Part shown: one piece after another, positions 37,824 through 47,996 of the stretch
How the letters are laid out: the number at the start of each line of letters is the position of its first letter
Numbering within the stretch: the first letter of the stretch is position 1
Source: CAHJWH01 sp965198905
GTDB taxonomy: Bacteria > Pseudomonadota > Alphaproteobacteria > Caulobacterales > Caulobacteraceae
Assembly: GCA_965198905.1 (NCBI GenBank)
Contig: OZ240678.1
Coordinates: 2,728,001-2,792,000, forward strand
DNA length: 64,000 nt
Direction: 5' to 3'
Position numbers and translations under genes: made by a program
The notes under the pieces: model-generated
What the model saw: the letters and a program-made list of their open reading frames with translations, nothing else
Database searches by the model: none
What the model was told of the DNA's origin: nothing

Positions 37824-38366
37824 TCAGCCCTTCTTGTCCTCATAGGCCTTCAGCGCCGCCAGGGTGTTGGACACGTGGTCGGCGGGGTTCAGGTTGCTGT
37901 AGGCGTAGATCACCTTGCCGTCCGGCGCGATGACGTAGGAGGTGCGGTTGGCGTAGCCCACCACCGGCAGCTTGGCGTCGTAGTCCTTGGCGACCGCCAG
38001 GGTCGGGTCGGCGGCGACGGGGAATTTGCTCTGGCATTCCGAGGTCGAGAACTTGTCCAGGGTGGCGATGTTGTCGTGGCTGACGCCGATAACGGTGGCG
38101 TGCAGGGCCTTGTACTGATCGATGGCGGCGGCGAAGTCATGGGCCTCCACCGTGCAGCCCTTGGTGAAGGCCGCGGGATAGAAGTACAGCACCACCGGCC
38201 CCTTCTTCAGAGCCTCCGCCAGGTTGAAGGTGAACTCATGGCCGCCGAGCGTCGCGGGGGCGGTGAAGGCCGGCGCCGAGGCGCCCACGGGCAGGGCTGC
38301 AGAGGCCTGTCCGGCCGCGCCCACGCAGAGGACCGCCGCCAGCCCCAATCCCGCAATCCGCTTCAT
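37824..38366 (-). CDS. Periplasmic peroxiredoxin (AhpC/TSA family)
   Basis: 180 residues from an ATG with GGGAG upstream. A cleavable signal peptide (GLGLAAVLCVGAAGQASA) is followed by a thioredoxin fold with the peroxidatic Cys in FTKGCTVEAHDF and a second Cys in STSECQSKFPVAAD. It reduces peroxides, with thiols as donor. The C-terminal half matches BCP/PrxQ-like proteins (YANRTSYVIAPDGKVIYAYS). Convergent with efp. Confidence 0.88.
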   Translation of the reverse strand: MKRIAGLGLAAVLCVGAAGQASAALPVGASAPAFTAPATLGGHEFTFNLAEALKKGPVVLYFYPAAFTKGCTVEAHDFAAAIDQYKALHATVIGVSHDNIATLDKFSTSECQSKFPVAADPTLAVAKDYDAKLPVVGYANRTSYVIAPDGKVIYAYSNLNPADHVSNTLAALKAYEDKKG

Positions 38367-38532
38367 CGTCGATCTCCCGCCCCGCGCTCGGGACGCTAAA
38401 GCTTTAGGGCAAGACGGGGACCGAAGCGAGCCGGTCGCACCCGGCAAACAAGGTGACGAGGTTGTATCGCGCCGGCTTCACCTGGAACGAGGGTGTGCTA
38501 GGCTTCGCCCTGGGGATTGGGGGCGACAAAAC

Positions 38533-39363
38533 ATGACGACGATCACACCTGGGACACAGGCGTCTTTCGGAGCGCGGCGGCTGGAGCTTTCCCGGGTGGG
38601 CGAGCTGACGTTCGACATCCTGAAGCGGGAGTTCGCGATCAATTACGGGCTCGCCGTGGCCATCAACGCGGCGCCGGTGGTTTTGAACCTGTTCGTCGCC
38701 CGGGGTCTGGTGCAGAGCGCACAGGCGGGGGCGGCGGCGCATCGCCTGCCGGGATTCTTCGCGCCCTCGATGATGGGCTTCGGCGTCGTCACCATGATTG
38801 CGGCGTTGCTCGTCTATGGCGCGCTGTCCTGGGGTGCGGTGGAACGGCTGCAGGGGCAGGCGCCCCCCGCCGGCGAGAGGCTTTCCGCGGCTCTGCGGGC
38901 CCTGCCGGTGATGATCGGGGTCAGCTTCCTGGGCTATATAGCCCTGGTGTTCGCGACGTTGCTGTTCGTGATCCCGATGTTGTTCCTGATCACGGTCTGG
39001 GCGGTGGTGATCCCCGTCATCATGGTGGAGAAGACCGGTGTCTTCGCCACCTTCCGTCGTAGCGGGGAACTGACCAAGGGCAACCGCTGGATGATGTTGC
39101 TGTTGCTGGTGATCTTCGCGATCGGCAGCCTGATCGTCTCGGTGTTCGCGGCGGTCATCGTTCGCGCAGTTTTCGGGGCGTCGAGCTCGGTGTTCGCAGC
39201 CCAGCCGCTCGGTCCGGTCCTCTACGTTTCCACCTTGATCAACCTGCTGGTCAGCGGGCTGGTGGGGGCGATCGGCGGCATCGGCCTCGGCGTGGTCTAT
39301 CACGAGTTGCGGGCGGTGAAGGGCGGCTTCGACCAGCGCAGGCTGTCGGACGTGTTCGCCTAG
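38533..39363 (+). CDS. Hypothetical polytopic membrane protein
   Basis: 276 residues from the ATG at 38533. About six hydrophobic segments and a conserved-looking core (VVIPVIMVEKTGVFATFRRS, GELTKGNRWMMLLLLVIFAI) resemble the membrane domain of glycerophosphodiester phosphodiesterase-like proteins (GPDP_memb/DUF7847 type). Function unknown. Convergent with the RDD operon, only 11 bases between stops. Confidence 0.72.
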   Translation: MTTITPGTQASFGARRLELSRVGELTFDILKREFAINYGLAVAINAAPVVLNLFVARGLVQSAQAGAAAHRLPGFFAPSMMGFGVVTMIAALLVYGALSWGAVERLQGQAPPAGERLSAALRALPVMIGVSFLGYIALVFATLLFVIPMLFLITVWAVVIPVIMVEKTGVFATFRRSGELTKGNRWMMLLLLVIFAIGSLIVSVFAAVIVRAVFGASSSVFAAQPLGPVLYVSTLINLLVSGLVGAIGGIGLGVVYHELRAVKGGFDQRRLSDVFA

Positions 39364-39374
39364 GGATGCGGCGA

Positions 39375-40256
39375 TCAGGCGGCGTCGTGCTTGTCGCGGC
39401 GCCGCTTGCCGAGCAGAAGGTTCGCCTCCAATCGGGCGCGCAGGCCTGCGTAGTAGGCGTCCAGGAACGCGCGGTCGCTCTCCTCCAGACCCTGGACCCA
39501 GCCGATCCGTGAGCGGATGCGTTCGGCCACCACCCGCACCGAACGGCGGTCCTGGCTGCGCAGAACATCCTCCAACACCTGAAGCTCCGCCACGCCATAG
39601 GCCTGCAGCTGGGCGGGTTCGAAGTCGAAGCGGGGGTCGCGTCGGTCGGGGGTGGTCAGCTCCGCGGTCAGCCTGCGCCGCGGATCGCGCACGACCCAGG
39701 TGCCGGCCACAACGTCGCCCGCGCGCAGCCGGTCGCGGTTGAACAGCGGGAACAGGGCGAAGACGCCCGTCCACAGCAGGCCCGTCGCCGCCATCAGGGC
39801 GTCCACGCCGCCCGCATTGACCAGCAGGAAGGTCAGCGGGAGGAACACCTCGATCTCGCGCATGGCGTTGCGGGCGAAGATGGCGTCGGCGCTCAGGCGA
39901 CCGCCGTGGCGCGCCGCCACCCGCAGTCCGAAAACGCGCTTGCCGGGGGTCGCGGCGCGCGGCCCAAGCTCGAAGCCCAGGAACCAGCCGTTGCGCAGCA
40001 GGAAGAAGCCCAGCAGCCATAGGACCGCCAGGGCGCTTCGGGCCTTGGTGTGGCTGAAGACCGCACCCATCCCCAGCACCGCCGTCGTGGCCACCAGGAT
40101 CGCTACGATGAGGGCGGCGTCGAGCAGGAAGGCCCCGGCGCGCTGGCTGGCGCTGCCCAGCACGATGCGCAGGTCCACGCCCTCGGGCGTGACCAGCTCT
40201 CGCGCGAAGGGCTCGCGCTGCGCTGTCGATCTGACGGAGAGGGGGGCGGCGCTCAC
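39375..40256 (-). CDS. RDD family membrane protein
   Basis: 293 residues from a GTG overlapping the SpoIIM-like stop (GTGA). The RDD domain lies at about 20-190 (ASQRAGAFLLDAALIVAILV, RAATPGKRVFGLRVA, LFNRDRLRAGDVVAGTWVV). A soluble helical tail follows (YGVAELQVLEDVLRSQDRRS), absent from minimal RDD proteins. It is the last gene of the MoxR operon. Confidence 0.85.
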   Translation of the reverse strand: MSAAPLSVRSTAQREPFARELVTPEGVDLRIVLGSASQRAGAFLLDAALIVAILVATTAVLGMGAVFSHTKARSALAVLWLLGFFLLRNGWFLGFELGPRAATPGKRVFGLRVAARHGGRLSADAIFARNAMREIEVFLPLTFLLVNAGGVDALMAATGLLWTGVFALFPLFNRDRLRAGDVVAGTWVVRDPRRRLTAELTTPDRRDPRFDFEPAQLQAYGVAELQVLEDVLRSQDRRSVRVVAERIRSRIGWVQGLEESDRAFLDAYYAGLRARLEANLLLGKRRRDKHDAA

Positions 40257-41269
40257 GACCGGCGCAGCCTGGAGCCGTACAGGTAGTAGGCCCAGCCCGC
40301 GCCGCTGAGCGCGGCGATGGCGTAGCGGGCCAGGTCGTTGGTGATCAGCTGGCGCCCGACGCCTTCCAGCACGCCGGCGATCAGCAGCATGACCAGCAAG
40401 CCCGCCATGAGCGTGGAGGCCTGGCGGCCTGCAGCCGAGGCGGCGTCCAACCGCGTCCGCTCGCCGGGAAAGGCCAGCGACCCGCCGATGCGCAGGCCCG
40501 CCGCGCCGGCGAGCACGGTGGCCGACAGCTCCGTCACGCCATGGATCAGCAGCCATCCCCCCAGCGGGAACAGCAGCCCATGCGCGGCGTAGAGCGCCAC
40601 GAGCGCCCCCATGGTGCAGCCGTTGGTGAACACCAGCAACGCCGTGGGGATGCCGAAGGCGAAGCCCAGCGCGAAGGCCAGCACCGCGATCTGGGCGTTG
40701 TGGGTGAACAGGAAGGCGGCGAACACCTGCAGCAAGCTCCCGCCGCCATGCTGGTAGAGGATGTCGCGCAGCGCCACGGTGGTGGCGGTGGGGTCGCGAC
40801 CCTGGGCGTACTGGCGAGGGACGAAGGCGAAGAACCAGTCGGTGTCGCTCGCGTACAGCCAGCAGGCCACGGCCACTCCCGCGACGAGCAGCGAGGCGGA
40901 GACGAGCGTCTCGCGCCAGAGCGCCCGGGCCGCCGCCGGCCAGTCGAAGCTGAAGAAGCGCACCAGGCGGGCGCGAAGGCTCGGCCGCGCGCCATAGACC
41001 AGGAAGTAGGCCCGCGCGCACAGGCTCTCCAGGTATTCCAGCAGGGCGCGGTCCAGGCTGGTCTCCCGGGCCACCGACAGGGCGGACATGGTGGCGCGGT
41101 ACAGCACCGGGATGGCCAGCAGGTCCTCGTCGCTGAGCCGCGAGGCCGGCTCCCGCTCCAGCCGCCCGAGCAGCCGTTCCAGCCTGCGCCAGTCGCCCTC
41201 CCGCTCCCGGCGGAAGCGGGCGCTCTTCAGTTCGGGTGCGCTGGCGTTCACAGGAGCGGTCGTCGTCAT
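40253..41269 (-). CDS. Stage II sporulation protein M family (DUF95) membrane protein
   Basis: 338 residues. A soluble helical N-terminal part (about 1-110, WRRLERLLGRLEREPASRLS) is followed by SpoIIM/DUF95 helices (FFAFVPRQYAQGRDPTATT, FLFTHNAQIAVLAFALGFAF, LVFTNGCTMGALVALYAAHG, LLIHGVTELSATVLAGAAGL). In non-sporulating bacteria this family travels with MoxR/DUF58 genes. Start overlaps the DUF58 stop. Confidence 0.88.
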   Translation of the reverse strand: MTTTAPVNASAPELKSARFRREREGDWRRLERLLGRLEREPASRLSDEDLLAIPVLYRATMSALSVARETSLDRALLEYLESLCARAYFLVYGARPSLRARLVRFFSFDWPAAARALWRETLVSASLLVAGVAVACWLYASDTDWFFAFVPRQYAQGRDPTATTVALRDILYQHGGGSLLQVFAAFLFTHNAQIAVLAFALGFAFGIPTALLVFTNGCTMGALVALYAAHGLLFPLGGWLLIHGVTELSATVLAGAAGLRIGGSLAFPGERTRLDAASAAGRQASTLMAGLLVMLLIAGVLEGVGRQLITNDLARYAIAALSGAGWAYYLYGSRLRRS

Positions 41270-42578
41270 AGCCGGTCCAGCCGCTTCAAGGTCATGTACC
41301 GCTCGATCAGGGCCACGCCGACGGAGGCGGCGGGCGCCTCGATCACCTCGGCCCCCATCCGGCGCAGGCGCGCCACCACCCCCTCGCGCTCGCGCAGCAG
41401 GGCGTCGGCGGTGACCGCGCGCGAGACGTCGGCGGGCTCCGACGGGGCGCGGGCGCGCACCGCCTCCAGCTCGGCGTCCTCGAACAGCACGAACAGCAGC
41501 AGGTGGCGGCGCGACATGCGGTCGGCCGATTCAAGCATCAGCTGGGCGCTGGTGGGGTCGGCGAAGTCGGTGAACACCACCACCAGCGCCCGCCGGTCCA
41601 GCGCCGACCCTACCGCGCTCAGGCCCAAGGTGAAATTGGTCTCCTCCGTGGAGTAGTCCACGGCCGCCGCCAGGCTCCGCAGCGCCGGAAAGGCCGCCCG
41701 ACCGCTGACCGGCTTGCCGACGAGCCTGGGGCGCGCGTCGAAGGCGCACAGGCCCACCCGGTCGCCCATGGCCAGCGCCACGTACGCGATCAGCAGGGCC
41801 GCGGTCAGGGCGCGGTCCAGCTTGGGCGCGCCCCCCACCGGCTCGCCCATCAGCCGGCCGCTATCGAGCGCCAGCATCACCGGGTGGTTGCGCTCGACCC
41901 GGAACTCCTTGCTGAGCACCTGGCCGTGCCGGGCGGACTGCTTCCAGTCGATGGCGCGCAGGTCCATGCCCGGCTGGTGCTCGCGCAGAGCCTGGAACTC
42001 GAAGCCGTCGCCGGTCTCGGGTCGGCTCTTGAGCCCGCTGAAGGCGTTGCGGGCGAACAGGCGCATGGCCTCCGCCCGGACCGCCTCCAGGTCCGGAACG
42101 ACCCGGACGATGCGGTCCAGCGGCGCGCTCGCCTCGACCCGCAGCAGGCCGAGCGGTCCGCTCCAGCGCGCCCAGGCCCGCTCCAGCCGGCCCTCGCCCC
42201 GGCGCACGGGCGTCAGGCGGAAGCCTGCGCGATGGGACTGGTCCGGCGACGCATCCGCCGAGACCTGGACAGGCGCGATCTTCAGCTTGGCGTTCGCCTG
42301 CAGGGCGGCCTCGATCCGGCGTGGGGGCCGACCCTCGAACGCCACCGCAAGCGTCACGGCCGCCTCGCCGTCTGGAGCGGCGAGCTCGTCCGGCGCCTCC
42401 ACCGCAAAGCTCGCCGCACCTCGCGGCGCCGCCAGCCCGCCGTCGATCCCGATCAAGGCCGCCACCGCCAGCACCCAGGCCGGTCCCGCCACCCACAGCG
42501 CAGGCGCCGCCAGCGCCAGCAGCAGCGCCACCGGCGCCCCCGCCGCCAGCAGCGCCACCGCGCGGCGGGTGGGCGATA

Positions 42579-42582
<4 letters not shown>
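41266..42582 (-). CDS. DUF58 domain-containing protein
   Basis: 438 residues from a GTG overlapping the moxR stop. Two N-terminal helices (VALLAAGAPVALLLALAAPAL) are followed by a beta-rich region and the DUF58 motif (REHQPGMDLRAIDWKQSARH, VLSKEFRVERNHPVMLALD) within a von Willebrand A-like domain (VVVFTDFADPTSAQLML). DUF58 proteins are partners of MoxR ATPases in membrane or envelope stress and metal-insertion-like tasks. Confidence 0.9.
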
Positions 42583-43521
<939 letters not shown>

Positions 43522-43535
<14 letters not shown>

Positions 43536-44748
43536 CCAGCATCTCCGTCTTGCGTTGATACAGCCTGCGCACCGTGCGCATCAGCTCGGCGGTGTCCCGG
43601 GCGGCGTAGGCCTCGCCGACGAGCGTGGAGAAGCCGGGTTCGCCCGCGGGCGTCAGGCGATCGAGAGCGAGGTCGATCTGCGCCTCGGGCTCTCCGCTCC
43701 CGGCGGCGAGCACCCGTCGGGCCAGGGCGCGGCGGACCAGGGCGGCGTAGCGGCGCCCCATCTTGGGCTCTCGCCGGGCCAGCCGGATCAGCATGGCGGT
43801 GTTGTCGAGCAGCGCCGTCTTGCCGAGCGCCAGGGCGCTCTGCGGCGGCCTGACCGGACCGAACCGCGCCGCCGCATGGGCGCCCATGGCCAGGGCCGCC
43901 GCCAGGGCGCAGAGGCTGGCGCCCAGGAACGGCGGCGCGAAGGCCAGGCCCAGCAGCGAGCGGGAGCGCTCGAACCCGTTCAGGGTGACGTCGAACACCA
44001 CCGGCCCCTGGCCGGCGCGCAGTTGGTCCAGGATGGTCAGCGCGGTGCGTGCGGTGTCGAGCGAGGCCATGCCCCGGTTGTCCATCAGGTCCGGGTCGGA
44101 CAGGACGTAGCGGTCCGCGGCGGTCTGCACCAGGATGGCCTGGCCCGCGGCGTCGGCCAGCAGCGTCTGTCTTCCGGTCACCGCCGTCTGCAGGGACGAG
44201 ACGGCCCCTGTGGTGAGGGGGTCCAGATACTCGAAGACGCCATTGACGCCGTGGAGCGTCGCGGGCGCCTCTCCGGCGGCGCGGCGGACCTGCGGGACCA
44301 CGCCCTGAAACCCGGAGACGGCGAGGGGCGAGGGGACCAGACCCTCCTTCAGCGCCCAGCCCAGATGGTCGGGATCGACGCTGTAGGTCCACTTGGGCAG
44401 GATCACGAGCATGCGGCGTTGCACGCCCGCCATCGCGGCCGCCAGGGCCTTGGCCGTGGTTCCCGGCGGTGGGGTCAGCACGACCAGCCCTGGCGCGCCC
44501 ACAGGCTGAGGCAGCTTTCCGCGGCTGATCACGACCGGCGCGCCCTCGGCCTGCAGCAGGCGCACCAGGCCTGCATAGCCCACCGCCGAGCGCGACAGGG
44601 CGTTCTCGCCGTTCTGCTGGCGGGCGCGGAGTTCGGGGGCGTAGGCGGTGAGCACGCCCAGGCCCACAAAGCCCACCAGCCCCGCCAGCAGCATCAGGAA
44701 CACCGCGCGAGGCGAGAAGCCATCGGATTGTGTAGCAGCCGCGCTCAT
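43522..44748 (-). CDS. DUF4350 domain-containing membrane protein
   Basis: 408 residues with a helix near the N-terminus (AVFLMLLAGLVGFVGLGVLT), a DUF4350 domain (RSAVGYAGLVRLLQAEGAPV, LVVLTPPPGTTAKALAAAM), a second helix (AFAPPFLGASLCALAAALAM) and a cytoplasmic tail. Standard member of MoxR/DUF58/DUF4129 operons. Overlaps both neighbours. Confidence 0.85.
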
Positions 44749-45479
44749 GCAGCCCCCGGCCGTATCCAGGCTTCCGGCCGCACCAGCGCCTCGTAGGCGT
44801 CCCGGCAGGCGCGCCAGGCCTGGGCGTCCACCTGCCGGCCGCCGAACAGGGCGCGCTCCACCACCTTGGCGATCATGGCGAAGGCGGCGCGGGGTTCGGG
44901 GGGCAGGTCGGGCAGGGCGGCGATGTCGCGGCTGGTGAAGGACGGCCGGATGCGCCCGGGCCGCCCGCTCTCCACGTCCGCCACGCCGCGCAGCAGCAGT
45001 ATGTGAGCGGCCTGCTCATAGCGGCCCTCCGCCGCCAGCCGGTCCGCCTCAGCGAGCCTGACCGCAGCGCGCACCGCCGCGTCGGCGGCGCTGGCGCCCA
45101 GGCCCTGCAGGTTCAAGGCGCCCTGGCCGCCGGGCCGCCGTCCTGAGGGACCGATCAGCTGGCGGATGAACACGATCGCCACCCCGATGAGCCCCAGCGC
45201 CAGGACCGCCCAAAGCCCGATCTTCAGCACCGGGGCGGCGATTTCGAGCAGGTGGCCGATGAACTTCAGCAGGGAGGTCAGCCAGGACGGCGGCGTGGGG
45301 GGCGGCTTGGCGGCGGACCAGGCGAACTGGAGCGACCGGTCGGTCAGCAGGCGCGCATGGGCCAGTGCGACCGGATCGGCCGACGCCAAGCTCCCGCTCC
45401 CCGTCCCCACGATTCGCCGCGCCCTCGCCCCGAACGTCCGTTTAGCCGGGCGAGAGTCCCACGTCCATTTCCCGTCCAC
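44745..45479 (-). CDS. DUF4129 domain-containing membrane protein
   Basis: 244 residues with an ATG at 45479; a GTG at 45410 is an alternative because the first 23 residues are basic and unlike the family. One central helix (IGLWAVLALGLIGVAIVFI) precedes a cytoplasmic DUF4129 region (AEADRLAAEGRYEQAAHILL, ALFGGRQVDAQAWRACRDAY). It heads the six-gene operon DUF4129-DUF4350-MoxR-DUF58-SpoIIM-RDD. Confidence 0.8.
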   Translation of the reverse strand: MDGKWTWDSRPAKRTFGARARRIVGTGSGSLASADPVALAHARLLTDRSLQFAWSAAKPPPTPPSWLTSLLKFIGHLLEIAAPVLKIGLWAVLALGLIGVAIVFIRQLIGPSGRRPGGQGALNLQGLGASAADAAVRAAVRLAEADRLAAEGRYEQAAHILLLRGVADVESGRPGRIRPSFTSRDIAALPDLPPEPRAAFAMIAKVVERALFGGRQVDAQAWRACRDAYEALVRPEAWIRPGAA

Positions 45480-45547
45480 CTTGCAGTGGGCTCGAAGCGT
45501 CGCGAAAACGACTGTCGGCGCAAAGGCGCCCGGTGTACTGAGCCCGC

Positions 45548-47347
45548 GTGCTTCACGCCGCCTTCCTCAGTCCGAGTCTTCTGTCCGACGACGACGCCGG
45601 GCGCGCCATGATCGCCTGTATCGGGGCGGCTGTGCGACAGGGCTGGCGGGTGGACGTCCTGACCTGCGAGGCGGACGCTGCGGAGATCGCGCAGACGGGC
45701 GCCCGGCTACTTTCGCTCCCGAAGGCGGCGCTCAAGGATGACTTTCTGGATTTGCTGTGGCGCGAGGTGTTCCGGGAGGAACTGCCGGACGTGATCGTCG
45801 ACGGGGGCTGGCCGACCCTTTGCCGAGCTCTGACCCCAGATCGTTTCGGCGCGCCGGTCACCCGCTTCGCAGCGGCGGGCGTCAACGGTTTGGAGCAGGA
45901 GATGCTGGCGGCGGTGCAAGGCCATCGCGCCGAGGCCGTCGCGCGTGCGCTGGTGGTCGACCTCACCTCCGCCGCGTCCGGCGGCCCACAACTCGCCCGG
46001 GCCCTGAACGAGATCGAGCGGACGCTGCTGGTGAGCTGGGACGAGCGGCGGGGGGACTACCGCCTGCTGTTCGCCGACGAACTGGCCAGGCTGCAGGCGT
46101 CCGGCGGCCCGGACCCCGCCACGTGCATCTGTTCGACCTCCGAACGCGTCTCCCTGGCCCAGGCGCTGGCGGCCGAAGGGCTGGGGGTCGGCGACGCCGC
46201 ATACCTTCTGGTCGGGCTGACCGTGGGGCGATCCGCTGCGAGGGTCGAGCGCTGGTTCGCCGACCGGCGGCTGTCCTACGTCGCGATCCTTCCGGACGAA
46301 CCGAGCAGCCTGGACGGCCCCGCCCGAGACGCGAGAGCATCGGAGTTGCTCAGCAGCGCGGAGCGCCTGGTCGTCGGATCGGAAGCTGTTGCTCGATCCT
46401 GGGGCATGACGGCTGGCGGAAAGGCCCCGGTGATCGTCGTTGAAAGTCCTCCGCTCGATGAGGCGGGGAAGGCTGCGGACATCGATTTCGCGCCCTCCTC
46501 GCCGCGGGCCCCGCTTGCGCGGCGCGCCGCCTTGCGGCAAGTGCGGTCCCGGCGGGACTACGCCCTGGCTTGCCGCGCCCACGCGATGGCGGGCCGGATG
46601 CAGCCGGACGAGATCGCCCCGACGCCGCAGGAGCCCGTGTCCCCCGTGCAGACCTTTCTGAAACCGTCCGGGCTGGAGTGGGAGGAGCTGCTCTATCCCG
46701 GCAAGCCGCCGGGCGACTGGCAGATGAGCGACGCCGAGCGGATGGCGCTCACGGGCCTGCTCGCCCGCTGGCGGCCCAAGACCTATCTGGAGATCGGGAC
46801 CTTCTACGGCGGCTCCGCGCTGCTCGCGGCGCAGTTCGCGGAGTGGGTGATCACCATCGACATCGATCCCTACGCCGAGACCCGCTTCGTCAAGCCGGCC
46901 AACCTCAGCTTCATCGCCGGCCGCTCGCAGGACATGGCCGCCGACCTGCTGGACGACTTGGCGGCGCGCGACTCCTATCCGGATTTCATCCTGATCGATG
47001 GCGACCACTCGGCCGAGGGCGTGCGACGCGACCTCAACATCTTCCTGAGCCGCCGGCCTCAGCGTCCCACCGTCATCGTCATGCACGACAGCTTCAACCC
47101 GGGTTGCCGAGAGGGGATGCGCACCGCCGATTGGGCCGGCTGTCCCTGGGCGCGCCGGGTGGAGCTCGACTTCGTGCCCGGTCGGGTTGTCAATGTGGAG
47201 AACAACCCCTTCAAGGGCGAGATGTGGGGCGGGCTGGCGGTGGCCATCCTGACGCCTGAGGCCAATCCCCATGGGGCGATGATCTTCACCTCGGCCCAGG
47301 ACAGCTTCAACGAGGCCATGGCCCAAGGCGCGCCCCGCGCGGCCTGA
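45548..47347 (+). CDS. Two-domain protein: unknown N-terminal domain plus class I SAM methyltransferase
   Basis: 599 residues, GTG start. Residues about 1-330 show alternating helix and strand (LHAAFLSPSLLSDDDAGRAM, VDVLTCEADAAEIA, RLVVGSEAVARSWGM) suggestive of a GT-B-like fold, but no known motif is certain. Residues about 370-590 form a Methyltransf_24-like domain: YLEIGTFYGGSALLAAQF (SAM loop near 412), VITIDIDPYAE, FILIDGDHSAEGVRRDLNIF, VIVMHDSFNPG. The DUF4214-like protein follows. A role modifying surface glycans or lipids is inferred. Confidence 0.78.
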   Translation: MLHAAFLSPSLLSDDDAGRAMIACIGAAVRQGWRVDVLTCEADAAEIAQTGARLLSLPKAALKDDFLDLLWREVFREELPDVIVDGGWPTLCRALTPDRFGAPVTRFAAAGVNGLEQEMLAAVQGHRAEAVARALVVDLTSAASGGPQLARALNEIERTLLVSWDERRGDYRLLFADELARLQASGGPDPATCICSTSERVSLAQALAAEGLGVGDAAYLLVGLTVGRSAARVERWFADRRLSYVAILPDEPSSLDGPARDARASELLSSAERLVVGSEAVARSWGMTAGGKAPVIVVESPPLDEAGKAADIDFAPSSPRAPLARRAALRQVRSRRDYALACRAHAMAGRMQPDEIAPTPQEPVSPVQTFLKPSGLEWEELLYPGKPPGDWQMSDAERMALTGLLARWRPKTYLEIGTFYGGSALLAAQFAEWVITIDIDPYAETRFVKPANLSFIAGRSQDMAADLLDDLAARDSYPDFILIDGDHSAEGVRRDLNIFLSRRPQRPTVIVMHDSFNPGCREGMRTADWAGCPWARRVELDFVPGRVVNVENNPFKGEMWGGLAVAILTPEANPHGAMIFTSAQDSFNEAMAQGAPRAA

Positions 47348-47421
47348 GCGCCGCCGCCATCGCCGACCCTTCGGCTCGGCGCACGCCTTTGCGCCTCACA
47401 CCACGATCCGGAGTCCCGTTC

Positions 47422-47982
47422 TTGTCCGAAGGCCAGCCCAAGCCCGTCCCCCCCGCCGGCCGCCTTGGCCTGGCCCAGGCCGTGGGCCTGATCCTCACGC
47501 CGAGTTCGCCGGAGGGCGTGCAGACCTACTACGCCACGCTGCTCGGCCGTCCTCCCACGTCGGTGGAGCGCATCGACGCTCTGGAGGCGCTGCACAGGGG
47601 CGAGGCGATGCGCCTGGACCTGCTGGCCGGGATCGTCGGCTCACCGGACTACCGGCGGGACGGAGCCGGCGGGCCGGGCGTCTGGCTGATCCGGTTTTCG
47701 CACCTGGCGGCCCGGCTTGGGGGCGTGGGCCGTGAGGCGCGCGCGCGCAGAGCGGCGGTCTCGACGGCGGTCGCCGCGGCCCCGCCCGCTGCGCCGGGCG
47801 TCGATGTCATGGCGCTGACCCGCCGCCTGGTCATGCTGGAAGGCGCCAATGCACGCCTGGAGACCCGGCTCCACGCCCTGGAACGCCGCCTTCCGGACGC
47901 CGACGCCGCGGCCCGGACCGAGGCGCGCTTGGCCGTGGTCGAGGAGGAACTCGGCCGCCGGCTCGACGCCCCCCAAGGCTGA
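47422..47982 (+). CDS. DUF4214-like protein with C-terminal coiled coil
   Basis: 186 residues from a TTG with GGAG eight bases upstream. The N-terminal part (PEGVQTYYATLLGRPPTSVE, GIVGSPDYRR) resembles the short DUF4214 module found in glycosylation and hemolysin-type proteins. The C-terminal 65 residues form a probable coiled coil (MALTRRLVMLEGANARLETR, ALERRLPDADA). It follows the methyltransferase in the same direction with a 74-base gap. Confidence 0.65.
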   Translation: MSEGQPKPVPPAGRLGLAQAVGLILTPSSPEGVQTYYATLLGRPPTSVERIDALEALHRGEAMRLDLLAGIVGSPDYRRDGAGGPGVWLIRFSHLAARLGGVGREARARRAAVSTAVAAAPPAAPGVDVMALTRRLVMLEGANARLETRLHALERRLPDADAAARTEARLAVVEEELGRRLDAPQG

Positions 47983-47996
47983 TCGATCGACGCCGG

